Part shown: piece after piece, positions 17,591 through 26,810 of the stretch
Layout: every line of letters starts with the position of its first letter
How positions within the stretch are numbered: position 1 is the stretch's first letter
Assembly (NCBI GenBank): GCA_040218415.1
Contig: JAVJRN010000054.1
Coordinates: 62,001-126,000, forward strand
Origin: JAVJRN01 sp040218415
GTDB lineage: Bacteria; Bacteroidota; Bacteroidia; Cytophagales; Cyclobacteriaceae
Length of the DNA stretch: 64,000 bases
Direction: 5' to 3'
Notes under the pieces: model-generated
What the model saw: the letters and a program-made list of their open reading frames with translations, nothing else
Told to the model about the DNA's origin: nothing
Databases searched by the model: none
Program-made: the position numbers and the translations under genes

Positions 17591-18789
17591 AAAAGTCAGG
17601 ATATGCGGACCTGCCGCTTCATAATGGAAAAGTACCTCGATGGCTTGCCGAGCGCATGTCCAAATTGGGCGGAGCGATCATTGAAGCCATCGCTGTTGAA
17701 TATGGAAAGTCGGAAGTTTTAAAAAGACTGAGTGATCCTGCTTGGTTTCAATCGCTAGGTTGTGTTTTGGGTATGGACTGGCATTCCTCAGGAATAACTA
17801 CTTCGGTGATGGGCGCCCTCAAATCTTCACTCAATCCCATCGCCAAAGAGCTAGGAATATACGTTTGCGGAGGAAGAGGTAAACATTCGAGGAAAACTCC
17901 AGAAGAATTACTGCTTATCGCAGAAAAAACAGGTTTGGACGGAAATGCACTCGTGAAAAGCAGCCGACTCTCTGCTAAAGTGGACAATACTGCCATTCAA
18001 GATGGATTTCAAATATACTTACACTCTTTTATTGTAAGTGATGAAGGAGAATGGGCTGTCGTACAGCAGGGAATGAATACCACTTCAGGATATGCCCGCA
18101 GATATCACTGGCATTCTGCCGCACTAAAGCAGTTTACAGAAGAACCACACACATTCATTTATGGCAAGACTCAAGGAAACATTCTCAACCTAACCGATAA
18201 AAATGCCTATGAAACCAAAAGCGGAATAATAAGCCTCACCAAAGAAGAACCATCGAGAATGATCGCTGAAATAAGAAAAATAAAATTACCAGCGCATCAC
18301 GAGGTTCAGCAAAAAGATGTAGATATCAAAAGACTGGGCGCTGTGTTGGCCTTGGCTCAGGAGTTACCCGTACAAGACTTTGAGTCTCTACTCCTACTTC
18401 AAGGTCTTGGCCCTAGAACACTGCAGTCGTTGACATTGGTAAGTGAAGTGATCTACGGAACTCCTTCGAGGTTTAAAGATCCAGCCAGATTTTCATTTGC
18501 TCACGGTGGAAAAGATGGTCACCCATTTCCAGTTCCAACCAATGTTTACGATGAGAGCATCGCTGTACTCAAAACTGCTGTTGAAAAGGCCAAAATCAAT
18601 CACTCTGATAAGTTGAAGGCGATAGCCTCCTTGTCAAAAGCAAGTATAAAAATGGAAGAAGATTTCACCCCTTCGGGAGACCTCCAGTCTGTCATCAAAA
18701 AGGAAAGAGCAGATTCTTGGAAATATGGAGGTAGAACAGTGAATGGTTGGGCTAAAAAACCAGAGAATGAACAATTGAGTTTATTCTAA
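17587..18789 (+). CDS. DUF763 protein with C-terminal clamp-binding motif
   Basis: 400 aa. The N-terminus matches DUF763 (GYADLPLHNGKVPRWL, then WFQSLGCVLGMDWHSSGITT). Near residues 262-290, LLLLQGLGPRTLQSLTLVSE has the form of a helix-hairpin-helix with the hairpin at GLGPRT (273-278), and DGHPFPV follows near 309-315. The family is uncharacterised. The last five residues, QLSLF (396-400), are a consensus sliding-clamp-binding peptide, free at the C-terminus. ATG overlaps the dnaE stop, so the two are made together. I infer a DNA-binding accessory subunit of the translesion polymerases, perhaps replacing ImuA; this is not shown by sequence alone. Confidence 0.8.
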   Translation: MKKSGYADLPLHNGKVPRWLAERMSKLGGAIIEAIAVEYGKSEVLKRLSDPAWFQSLGCVLGMDWHSSGITTSVMGALKSSLNPIAKELGIYVCGGRGKHSRKTPEELLLIAEKTGLDGNALVKSSRLSAKVDNTAIQDGFQIYLHSFIVSDEGEWAVVQQGMNTTSGYARRYHWHSAALKQFTEEPHTFIYGKTQGNILNLTDKNAYETKSGIISLTKEEPSRMIAEIRKIKLPAHHEVQQKDVDIKRLGAVLALAQELPVQDFESLLLLQGLGPRTLQSLTLVSEVIYGTPSRFKDPARFSFAHGGKDGHPFPVPTNVYDESIAVLKTAVEKAKINHSDKLKAIASLSKASIKMEEDFTPSGDLQSVIKKERADSWKYGGRTVNGWAKKPENEQLSLF

Positions 18790-19262
18790 GAATCCAAGAT
18801 TCCATTAATAAGCTATGCCTGTTTACTGGTTCTCATCTGATTGAGTAACCTTAATATTTATAACTTAGGTAATCTTGGATAATTGATTTTAACAGCAGAA
18901 AGATTCCTAAATTAAACTAAAAAGCGTTTTGGGCTCGTTTAATGAGCATATCAAATCCTTAAAAAAAACAGGTTAAAAGCATAGGTTTTGAGGTTTTCGA
19001 TCGGCCTTGGATAAATTTCGACAAGAAATTCAGACCATGCTAATCAAAATTGAATCCCCTGTTTGAGCAAAGCGACCGGGTCGCCGACGGTCCGCCGCAG
19101 CGGTGCGATTTAGGATTCATTGTACGAACAGTCTGAATTTCAGAAATTTATACACAGTCCCAGCGGGGAACCGCTTGATTTCTTTGTCCACCGTGGACTC
19201 GGATACTTTCTGCCGGTCCGACGTTTCGGTCAAGGCAGAAAGTATGGGCCTGTCCGGCCTTA
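18790..19262. repeat. Gene-free region with nested inverted repeats
   Basis: No credible gene. Three structured parts are visible. (1) ATCCAAGATT (18792-18801) and its complement AATCTTGGAT (18871-18880), with an inner GGTTCTC/GAGTAACC hairpin. (2) A long interrupted stem: ATAAATTTC (19011-19019) with GAAATTTAT (19143-19151), GAAATTCAGAC (19025-19035) with GTCTGAATTTC (19131-19141), and TGAATCC with GGATTCA (19113-19119) closing a GC-rich head. (3) ATACTTTCTGCC (19203-19214) with GGCAGAAAGTAT (19234-19245). The GC-rich stretch from about 19065 to 19260 stands out from the AT-rich surroundings. It could be a dispersed intergenic repeat element or a structured RNA. Confidence 0.6.
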
Positions 19263-19350
19263 GGACTTAAAAGGAATAAACATGCAAGCCGTTTCTAAAA
19301 TCAAAACGGATATATCTATCCCATTCAACATAAAAGTAAGACCCTTAAAA

Positions 19351-19878
19351 TCACTTCAATTTATCCCCAAATACTTCTTTGAATTTTTTCACTTTTGGTG
19401 CGACTACAAATTGGCAGTAAGGCTGACTTCCATTCTCATTGTAGTAATCTTGATGATAATTTTCTGCCGCATAAAACACATCCAACTTAGTAATTTCCGT
19501 AACTATTGGATCGCCCCAAGCGCCTGACTCGTCAAGCCGCATTTTAATGTTTTCAGCGATGACTTTTTGTTCTTCACTATGGTAAAAAATGGCTGATCGG
19601 TACTGCGTACCTACATCATTGCCCTGCCTATTCAATGTTGTTGGATCGTGGGTTTTCCAAAAAACCTCAAGAATCTCCTCTAAAGAAACAATTTCCGGAT
19701 CATAGGTCACCTGCACCACTTCAGCATGTCCAGATTTACCAGCTACTACTTCTCTGTAAAACGGGTCTTTCGTCTTTCCTCCTGAATATCCTGAAACAGC
19801 CGATTCCACGCCATTCAACCTTTGAAAAACAGCTTCTGTACACCAAAAGCATCCTGATCCTAATGTGATTTTTTCCAT
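19351..19878 (-). CDS. msrA: Peptide-methionine (S)-S-oxide reductase
   Basis: 175 aa from the ATG at 19878; an upstream TTG in the same frame only adds nine residues. The catalytic Cys is in GSGCFWCTEAVF near the N-terminus, followed by the family motifs SGYSGG, GHAEVVQVTYDP and AENYHQDYY. It reduces methionine-S-sulfoxide in proteins using thioredoxin. No recycling Cys pair is visible near the C-terminus. It lies 42 nt after the PhoX-like gene on the same strand. Confidence 0.95.
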   Translation of the reverse strand: MEKITLGSGCFWCTEAVFQRLNGVESAVSGYSGGKTKDPFYREVVAGKSGHAEVVQVTYDPEIVSLEEILEVFWKTHDPTTLNRQGNDVGTQYRSAIFYHSEEQKVIAENIKMRLDESGAWGDPIVTEITKLDVFYAAENYHQDYYNENGSQPYCQFVVAPKVKKFKEVFGDKLK

Positions 19879-19919
19879 ATCTGACTTGTAACTTTTCTCA
19901 ACCAAAAAAGGTTCTCTAA

Positions 19920-21473
19920 CTATTCAAATTTTCCTTGCACCTCCTGCAGAAAATCTCCTTTGATGGCAACAACAGCAGGCATGGGTGTTTCATTTCCACC
20001 AAGTGGCCAGTGACTGGTTGTTTTTTCAGAGTTTGACATTTCTCCAGGATGTTGCACACTAAGAAATAAAGTTTCTCCAAGTTCATCAAAATACATTCCG
20101 GTAAGCTCCGCGTCATTGGGTGCGCTTGCTACTTGAATAATCTTCCCTGCCTGAGCTCCGTTTCTTAACAGTACGAATAAACCATTATTACCAAAAGGCT
20201 CGTACGCGCCCTTTCCAATTTTTGATCCTGATATATCAGAAGCAAACCAAAGATTACCAGCTGTATCAAAGCATAAATTATCAGGACAAGAAAAGCCAGT
20301 CTCCTCACCTCCAGTTAGAAAAGTATCAAATTCAAATTGAAGCCCATCATAACCGTTTTGCTCTACCAGTTTTGCTATAGAGCCGTGATAATTGCCTTTG
20401 CGCACATTGTTGGTTAAGGAAATCAAAACATGGCCATTGAGTGGGTCAATTTCTATATCCTCAGGCCTGTCCAGTGGTGTTCCTCCCACCAATAACGCTG
20501 CTTCCCTACATCTAATGAGCATTTCTGTTTCGGATGAGAAATATTGATTGAGTACTGGATTACCATAATCCAAATGATTCCATAGCCCTCGTTCCGTATT
20601 AGCTACATACAATTTTCCCGGAAAGATTTTACCTGAATCATCCGAGATATACTTAAACAGGCAACCTCCATTTTGGTCATCACCCGAGTAAATCACCACT
20701 CTACCATCGGCCAACTCTTTGACGGTGGCGCACTCATGAGCAAACCTGCCCAACCCTACATGCTTCTTGGCTTTTTTTGCAATTGGATCAACTTCCACAA
20801 CCCATCCATAATGTTCTGTTGGCCTTCCTGTAAAACTTTCCCATTCCAGAGAACTTGGGTAATATCCATCATTTTTAAAATCACGCTCTCCGTAAAATTG
20901 ATCGTAATTTTCTTCACAGGTTAAAATAGTGCCCCATGGAGTTACACCTCCGCTACAATTAGCAAGGGTGCCCAGCGCAAAAGTTCGCCCTTCAATTCCT
21001 TCATACCATTCAAATGGAATTTTGGTATCGGCATCAAATCGATAATTAGACGGGCTCTCAAAGTCCACTTTCCAGTCTCCACTTTCTTTACGAAGTTTTA
21101 AAATAGACCCTCCCACATTTTTCATCTCCTCTTCCACTTGCCTGGTATGGCGAGTCATTCCATTATTTTCATACCCTGAAACCCAATAAGTGCTAACAGA
21201 CTCGTGATTGACCCACAACAATGCTTCATCAACTTTTTGAGGTAAAAATGCGATGTAGTCGTTGTTGTATCCGAAATACATAGCGTTTCCAATCCTATCG
21301 CCCCATTTCGCTAATATCTCAAAATCTAGACCTTCTGTAAGAACGAGTTCATCCAATGAGTTCTTACCTATCCCTTCGGTCATGGTTGGCCGGCAACCGT
21401 TCAAACCTAATTGTATGATGGGAAATGCAAGGGCACCTTTTCCGATGAATTCAATAAAACTTCTTCTTTTCAT
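19920..21473 (-). CDS. PhoX-like protein (DUF839), Tat-exported
   Basis: 517 aa. The N-terminus MKRRSFIEFIGKGALAF has the RRSF twin-arginine motif, and GLNGC (Cys27) could be a lipobox, so it is probably exported folded by Tat and possibly lipidated. The body matches the PhoX/DUF839 propeller: GGVTPWGTILTCEENYDQF, the EHYGWVVEVDP strand, GRFAHECATV and SCPDNLCFDTAGNLWFASD. PhoX is an iron- and calcium-dependent phosphatase, but DUF839 also covers proteins of unknown activity. No Pho box is evident in the 169-nt divergent gap to the next gene. Confidence 0.8.
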   Translation of the reverse strand: MKRRSFIEFIGKGALAFPIIQLGLNGCRPTMTEGIGKNSLDELVLTEGLDFEILAKWGDRIGNAMYFGYNNDYIAFLPQKVDEALLWVNHESVSTYWVSGYENNGMTRHTRQVEEEMKNVGGSILKLRKESGDWKVDFESPSNYRFDADTKIPFEWYEGIEGRTFALGTLANCSGGVTPWGTILTCEENYDQFYGERDFKNDGYYPSSLEWESFTGRPTEHYGWVVEVDPIAKKAKKHVGLGRFAHECATVKELADGRVVIYSGDDQNGGCLFKYISDDSGKIFPGKLYVANTERGLWNHLDYGNPVLNQYFSSETEMLIRCREAALLVGGTPLDRPEDIEIDPLNGHVLISLTNNVRKGNYHGSIAKLVEQNGYDGLQFEFDTFLTGGEETGFSCPDNLCFDTAGNLWFASDISGSKIGKGAYEPFGNNGLFVLLRNGAQAGKIIQVASAPNDAELTGMYFDELGETLFLSVQHPGEMSNSEKTTSHWPLGGNETPMPAVVAIKGDFLQEVQGKFE

Positions 21474-21642
21474 GCCGTCAAAATATCTTAACTTCTCTGC
21501 TACCCGATTTTAGGAGTCGAATATAACAGTTGTTTTAATAGGTTAATTAATATTTATTCAATCTTATGTTACATTAGTGGTTCTGGACTCAGCATTATAA
21601 TGACTTTCACAATCAAACAATAATACAGCGTCTGCACTGTTT

Positions 21643-22719
21643 ATGACTTTACGCAAGTTTTATATATTTCTCTTATTTCTTTCAATTTTCCATCTTGGAC
21701 ATGCCCAAGACAGTCTGAAAACTGAGAAAAAGGAAAAAGGACTCATCGTTTTACCAGTCATCTTTTTTTCCCCTGAAACAAGTCTGGGGTTTGGCGCAGC
21801 AGACATCATTTATTTTAGAGCGGGCAAAAAACCTTCGACTAAGCCTTCTAGCATTCAAAATGTATTTGTTTACACTTTGGAAAATCAAATTCTTTTTCAA
21901 AACCCATTCAATGTGTTTTTGAACGAAGACAAAAACTGGATGCGTGGGGAGCTGAGCTACTTCAATTTTCCATACGAATATTATGGTATAGGCAGTGATA
22001 TTTCACTGGATAGTGCAGAATCATATGATGCCGAATATTTAAGATTGGAATTAGCATGGCTAAAGAAGCACAGGAACTTGTACATAGGACCTGCTGTTTT
22101 TTTTGATTCCTATCTCAATATCAATACAATTGATAATGGACAGCTAGAACAGCAAAGGATCAATGGAATCCAAGGCGGAAACGTGTTTGGGTTTGGGATA
22201 AACGTGATTTGGGACAGGAGAAATAATTTGTTTTGCCCACAGGCTGGCTTTTATCTCGAAGGGCAGCTCACGCGATATGAAGAAAAACTAATTGGCGACT
22301 ATCCATTTACAAACCTTGTACTGGATGCTAGAAAATACATTAATGCTGGTGAATCGTGGGAAGTTGGCTTACAATTATACCACCAGTCAGTCATGGGGCA
22401 ACCGCCTTTTTACAATTTGGCACGCCTTGGCGGATCTAAGCAAATGCGTGGATATTTCAATGGAGCGTATAGAGATCATCATCAAACAGTACTTCAAACG
22501 GAAGTGCGCCGATATTTATTAAAAAGAGTGGTTGGGTCAGTGTTTGGAGGAGTGGGTGCCGTAGCAACAGATTTTGGTCAATACAATCACTTACTACCTA
22601 GCTATGGAATAGGTCTGAGATACGAAATTGATCCAAAAGAAAAGATTCGAATTCGCCTCGATTATGCTTGGGGACAAAATACTCAAGGTTTTTACATAAA
22701 TATTAATGAAGCTTTTTAA
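21643..22719 (+). CDS. BamA/TamA-like outer-membrane beta-barrel protein
   Basis: 358 aa. Signal peptide about 1-21 (ends HLGHAQ), followed without POTRA domains by a barrel of alternating hydrophobic strands; GIGSDIS, DRRNNLFCPQAGFYLE and LARLGGSKQMRGYFNG resemble the surface-antigen (D15) barrel, the last including the RGY-type loop signature. It ends in a strand closed by Phe (INEAF), normal for BAM substrates. It is an outer-membrane protein of unknown cargo. The gene is divergent from the PhoX-like gene and 54 nt before the MATE gene. Confidence 0.7.
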   Translation: MTLRKFYIFLLFLSIFHLGHAQDSLKTEKKEKGLIVLPVIFFSPETSLGFGAADIIYFRAGKKPSTKPSSIQNVFVYTLENQILFQNPFNVFLNEDKNWMRGELSYFNFPYEYYGIGSDISLDSAESYDAEYLRLELAWLKKHRNLYIGPAVFFDSYLNINTIDNGQLEQQRINGIQGGNVFGFGINVIWDRRNNLFCPQAGFYLEGQLTRYEEKLIGDYPFTNLVLDARKYINAGESWEVGLQLYHQSVMGQPPFYNLARLGGSKQMRGYFNGAYRDHHQTVLQTEVRRYLLKRVVGSVFGGVGAVATDFGQYNHLLPSYGIGLRYEIDPKEKIRIRLDYAWGQNTQGFYININEAF

Positions 22720-22773
22720 CTGCTTGAGAAAACATTTGAATTATCAAACTTCCCTTTTCCCACTTATCCAATT

Positions 22774-24126
22774 ATGGCCAAAAAGCGTGACTTAACAGAG
22801 GGTTCTATCCCTGAAAATCTTATTGGCTTAACCTTACCCATGATGCTGGGTATTATCAGTATGGTTGCTTTCAATCTCGTGGACACCTATTTCGTCGGTA
22901 AGCTTGGCAGTGATCAGTTGGCTGCTCTGAGTTTTACCTTTCCGGTGATTATGGTCATTTTTAGCATCATACAAGGTATTGGTATCGGTGCGACAGCTTT
23001 GATTTCAAAATCAATAGGCAGAAAGGATAAAGAAAAAGCCGCAAGAGAGACTACCGATAGCTTGGCTCTGGCCGTTGTAATTTCCGGGATATTCATAACT
23101 ATTGGGCTTTTGACACTCGAACCTACTTTTCGATTACTCGGAGCAAGTGATCAAATTATGCCTTATGTGGTTGAGTACATGAAGATCTGGTATTTCGCTT
23201 TATTCTTTGTGACCATTCCATACGTCGGAAATAGTGCGATTCGTGCGACTGGTGATGCCAGAACACCCAGTTTAATCATGATTTTCGCGGTTATTATCAA
23301 TGCGATATTAGATCCATTATTGATTTTTGGATATGGTCCTTTTCCCGAATTAGGGTTGAAAGGTGCGGCTTATGCTACCGCTATTTCAAGATGTTTTACA
23401 ATGATATTGGCAATAATCATTTTGAGATATAGAGAAAACCTTATTGTCTTGAAAGTTCCAACCTTAAAAGTGCTGACTGGATGCTGGAAAGCTATTTTAT
23501 ATATCGGCGTACCATCAGGTGCATCGAAGCTTATTACACCAATCGCTACTGGAATAATTACAGCGCTACTAGCGATTTATGGTGACTTTGCCGTAGCAGC
23601 CTATGGCGTAGGATCAAGAATAGAGTTTTTGGCAATGAGTATTTTATTTGCCCTAAGTGCCTCTATCGGCCCATTTTCTGGTCAAAATTTTGGAGCGAAA
23701 AAGTTAGACAGAATTACCAGAGCGGTAAATCTCAGCAATGGCTTTAGTTTAATTTACGGATTTTTTGCCGCGATTATCATTTGGTTCTTCGCGGAACCTT
23801 TTGCAGGAATATTTACGAGTGATCAGCAGGTGATACAGTTAACAAAAGACTTTTTAATGATCGTGCCAATATCGTTCGGTTTTCAAGGAATTGTACAAAA
23901 TGTAAATAGTAATATTAATACGCTAGACAAGCCATTAGAGGCCTCAATGGTTGTTTTTATTCAAATGATTCTCATCGGATTGCCATTATTATATTTAGGA
24001 GATCACTTTTATGGTGCACAAGGAATTTATGCAGGGTTAGCCCTTACCTATTTTGGTGGAGGCGTGTTATCGTTTTTCTTCAATAAATACATGATGACAA
24101 AAATCACTTCAACTTTCAAAGCCTAA
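22774..24126 (+). CDS. MATE family efflux transporter
   Basis: 450 aa with about twelve membrane helices in two similar halves. The MATE start GSIPENLIGLTLPMMLGIISMVAFNLVDTYFVG is typical, as is the NAILDPLLIFG segment after helix 5. Such proteins export cationic drugs or metabolites in exchange for Na+ or H+; the substrate cannot be read from sequence. It follows the barrel protein gene by 54 nt and precedes the SRPBCC gene by 59 nt. Confidence 0.92.
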   Translation: MAKKRDLTEGSIPENLIGLTLPMMLGIISMVAFNLVDTYFVGKLGSDQLAALSFTFPVIMVIFSIIQGIGIGATALISKSIGRKDKEKAARETTDSLALAVVISGIFITIGLLTLEPTFRLLGASDQIMPYVVEYMKIWYFALFFVTIPYVGNSAIRATGDARTPSLIMIFAVIINAILDPLLIFGYGPFPELGLKGAAYATAISRCFTMILAIIILRYRENLIVLKVPTLKVLTGCWKAILYIGVPSGASKLITPIATGIITALLAIYGDFAVAAYGVGSRIEFLAMSILFALSASIGPFSGQNFGAKKLDRITRAVNLSNGFSLIYGFFAAIIIWFFAEPFAGIFTSDQQVIQLTKDFLMIVPISFGFQGIVQNVNSNINTLDKPLEASMVVFIQMILIGLPLLYLGDHFYGAQGIYAGLALTYFGGGVLSFFFNKYMMTKITSTFKA

Positions 24127-24185
24127 TCAATCAAAGTTCATGATGTAATGGCTAGGTTTAGCTCTGAAATAAATTAAATTAACCA

Positions 24186-24647
24186 ATGAACATGTTGATA
24201 TCGCTTGCAGAATCTGGTCGTATTAATGAAGAAGCTAATATTCGAGACAAACAGTCGACCATTATCAATTCGAGTGCTGAAATGATCTGGAAAATTCTTT
24301 TAGATTTAAAAAACTGGCATAAATGGAACGAAGATGTTGCTCATATTAAGCACTCAACTGTTTCCGAAGGAGAAGAATTTCAATGGAAACTAAGTGGTCA
24401 GAATATCAAATCCGTATTCCGAAAAATTCAAAAAGAAGAATTACTTGCATGGACTAGCACCATGAATGGTAAGAAAGTCATTAACGTTTGGCGACTAGAA
24501 CCGACGGATGGAAATCAAACAATAGTGACCATAGAACAATCGATGGAGGGATTCAAAACTCTTTTTTACAGCCACCAAAAACTACACAACACATTGCTCA
24601 ACTGGCTCTCCAGACTTAAGCAATGTGCTGAAACTGGGGCTATTTAA
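24186..24647 (+). CDS. SRPBCC-fold protein (polyketide cyclase/START-like)
   Basis: 153 aa. After about 20 residues comes a SRPBCC domain: STIINSSAEMIWKILLDLKNWHKWNED is the characteristic helix and 'W' segment, then EEFQWKLSGQNIKSVFRK and TIVTIEQSMEGF strands, and the C-terminal helix. These domains bind hydrophobic ligands; the ligand is unknown. The 3' end overlaps the convergent TPR gene by 8 bp. Confidence 0.7.
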   Translation: MNMLISLAESGRINEEANIRDKQSTIINSSAEMIWKILLDLKNWHKWNEDVAHIKHSTVSEGEEFQWKLSGQNIKSVFRKIQKEELLAWTSTMNGKKVINVWRLEPTDGNQTIVTIEQSMEGFKTLFYSHQKLHNTLLNWLSRLKQCAETGAI

Positions 24648-25332
24648 GTGCTGCCAATTGCTTTTTCGCTAGTTCGAAATTTGGATCCATTTCTATCGCC
24701 TTCTTGTATAAGTTTTTAGCGTTATCTGTGTTACCTCTATCCTCTTCAAGCATCGCGTACAATCGATTCGTGGCAGCTTTCAAAGATATTGCTTGATTTT
24801 GCCCACTATCCGTCGGAAATATTAGCTGCAATTTATCCGCCTCGGAGGATTCGAATATTGTATTGATGTTGTTGATACTTTCCCCGTACCTCTTCGTCTC
24901 ATATTGCAAAAAGGCGATTTTATATAGAATGGTCATATCATTTTCAGCAAGATACAATTTCTCATAATTTGCAATGGCTCTTATTTTAACGCCTAAATTA
25001 TCAAATGCAGCCGCAGCAATCTCTATAGCGAATATATCATCTGGGTTTAATTTAATTGCATCCTGAGCTACCAATGCCGCAGAGGCATACTGCTGATATT
25101 CATAGTAACTCTTGGCCAATGAATCCAAAACAGAGGTGTTTCTTGGATTGTATGCAAGCAAATTGTACAATGCCGCTCTAGCCATTATAGGATCGTTGTA
25201 GCTCCTAGCTGCAGAGTAAATAAAGGCCTGCTTTGATAACTCATAAGGTATTGAGTCATTTTTTGTGTTTGTTGCTTGAGCATTCGCAAAAAAACAACCG
25301 CTAAGAAAAAATAATATGATAAAGTATCTCAT
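24640..25332 (-). CDS. Secreted TPR-repeat protein
   Basis: 230 aa. N-terminal signal peptide (hydrophobic about 3-18, cut near ANAQ). The mature part has tetratricopeptide repeats, clearest at SAALVAQDAIKLNPDDIFA, IRAIANYEKLYLAENDMTI and the last one, NAKNLYKKAIEMDPNFELA (about 205-223). Probably a periplasmic protein-interaction module. It lies 40 nt downstream of the CCA-transferase gene on the same strand. No specific role can be given. Confidence 0.7.
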   Translation of the reverse strand: MRYFIILFFLSGCFFANAQATNTKNDSIPYELSKQAFIYSAARSYNDPIMARAALYNLLAYNPRNTSVLDSLAKSYYEYQQYASAALVAQDAIKLNPDDIFAIEIAAAAFDNLGVKIRAIANYEKLYLAENDMTILYKIAFLQYETKRYGESINNINTIFESSEADKLQLIFPTDSGQNQAISLKAATNRLYAMLEEDRGNTDNAKNLYKKAIEMDPNFELAKKQLAALK

Positions 25333-25372
25333 TTCGATATTCGTAATTTTAAGTAGAGCGCAAAAATATAAA

Positions 25373-26800
25373 TTAGTTTGACTTTATTGTCAATCCATTC
25401 TTTGTTCCCAGATCCAACATTAATTTATAGGCCTCTGAATAGTTATTTTTTATCTCCCCTTCAAGAATGGCCTCTTTTATACTGTTCTTTATCTCTCCAA
25501 CAATTTTAGAAGGCTTTATGTCAAAAGTTTCAATAATTAATTCACCAGAGATGGGTGGTTGAAAATCTCTGAGGTGATCTCGCCCTTCTACTTCAATAAT
25601 TTTCTTTTCAACTTTGATGAAATTCGATAAATATTTACGGACTCTGTCAGGGTTTTTTGATGTTACATCTGCCTTACACAAAGTCATCAAATCTTCGACA
25701 TCATCACCTGCTTCATATAAAAGTCTCCTAATGGCACTATCAGTCACTTTTTCATTAACAAGCGCAATAGGTCGTAAATGCAGCCTCACTAGCTTTTGTA
25801 CATATTTCATGTGTTCGTTGAGTGGAAGTTTCAGCCGCTTGAAAATTTTTGGCGTCCATCGAGCACCAAGATCTTCATGTCCATGAAAAGTCCAACCAAC
25901 TTTTTTAGAAAATCGCTGAGTTGCTGGCTTGGCTATATCATGCAATATTGCAGACCATCTGAGCCACAAATCATTGGTATCTTTTGAAATATTATCAAGA
26001 ACCTGAAGGGTGTGATAAAAATTATCCTTGTGCGACTTTCCGTCTATCGTCTTTACCCCTTGCAAATCATTCATTTCAGGGAAAATAATCGCCAATATAC
26101 CTGAAGAAAAAAGCAATTTAAAACCATAACTAGGTAAGGGCGATAGAATTATCTTATTGAGCTCGTCGGTAATTCTTTCTTGAGAAATAATCGACAACCT
26201 TTCTTTTTGAGCAATGATCGCTTCAAAGGTATTGGCCTCAATATCGAAATTCAACTGGGACGCAAACCTGATGGCTCTCATTATTCTCAATGGATCATCG
26301 GAAAAAGTAACATTCGGATCCAAAGGTGTTACAATTGTTTTTTGATCAATATGCTCAACTCCGCCAAAGGGATCTACTAATTGCCCAAAATCATGCGCGT
26401 TCAAAGAGAGTGCTAGCGCATTGATCGTGAAATCACGACGGTTTTGATCTTCTTCAAGGGTGCCATTTTCCACAATAGGGTTTCTTGAATCTTGACGGTA
26501 TGATTCTTTTCTAGCTCCTACAAACTCTAATTCGTAATCTTTAAATTTAATAGCCGCCGTTCCAAAATTCTTGTAAACTGCCAGGCTGCAATTATCTCCA
26601 ACGAGTTTAGCTACTTCTTTGGCCAGCTTTATTCCACTGCCTAAGGTTACAAAATCAATATCTTTCGAAGGCCTATTCAATATCAGGTCACGAACTGACC
26701 CTCCCACCACATAAGTTGGAATCGCTAAGTTATGAGCAGCTTCTTTTACAATCTGTACAGGTTCGGATTGGAGAAAATTATCCAAGGCGTCTTTTAGCAT
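25373..26800 (-). CDS. cca: CCA tRNA nucleotidyltransferase with HD domain
   Basis: 475 aa. Nucleotidyltransferase head with YVVGGSVRDLIL (about 29-40) and the metal-binding DIDF that follows, the RRDFTINALAL motif, and RIMRAIRFASQLNF for nucleotide selection; a C-terminal HD domain shows ILHDIAKPATQRF. The enzyme adds or repairs the 3'-CCA of tRNAs. An HD domain on this family is common and may give phosphohydrolase activity. It sits between the TetR gene (10 nt) and the TPR gene. Confidence 0.92.
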   Translation of the reverse strand: MLKDALDNFLQSEPVQIVKEAAHNLAIPTYVVGGSVRDLILNRPSKDIDFVTLGSGIKLAKEVAKLVGDNCSLAVYKNFGTAAIKFKDYELEFVGARKESYRQDSRNPIVENGTLEEDQNRRDFTINALALSLNAHDFGQLVDPFGGVEHIDQKTIVTPLDPNVTFSDDPLRIMRAIRFASQLNFDIEANTFEAIIAQKERLSIISQERITDELNKIILSPLPSYGFKLLFSSGILAIIFPEMNDLQGVKTIDGKSHKDNFYHTLQVLDNISKDTNDLWLRWSAILHDIAKPATQRFSKKVGWTFHGHEDLGARWTPKIFKRLKLPLNEHMKYVQKLVRLHLRPIALVNEKVTDSAIRRLLYEAGDDVEDLMTLCKADVTSKNPDRVRKYLSNFIKVEKKIIEVEGRDHLRDFQPPISGELIIETFDIKPSKIVGEIKNSIKEAILEGEIKNNYSEAYKLMLDLGTKNGLTIKSN

Positions 26801-26810
26801 GTGTATTTTC

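Noticed and set aside
19282..19527. An 81-codon plus-strand open frame after the repeat region
   Set aside because: Most of it is antisense to msrA, and it has no recognisable domain; the ATG lies next to the repeat element.
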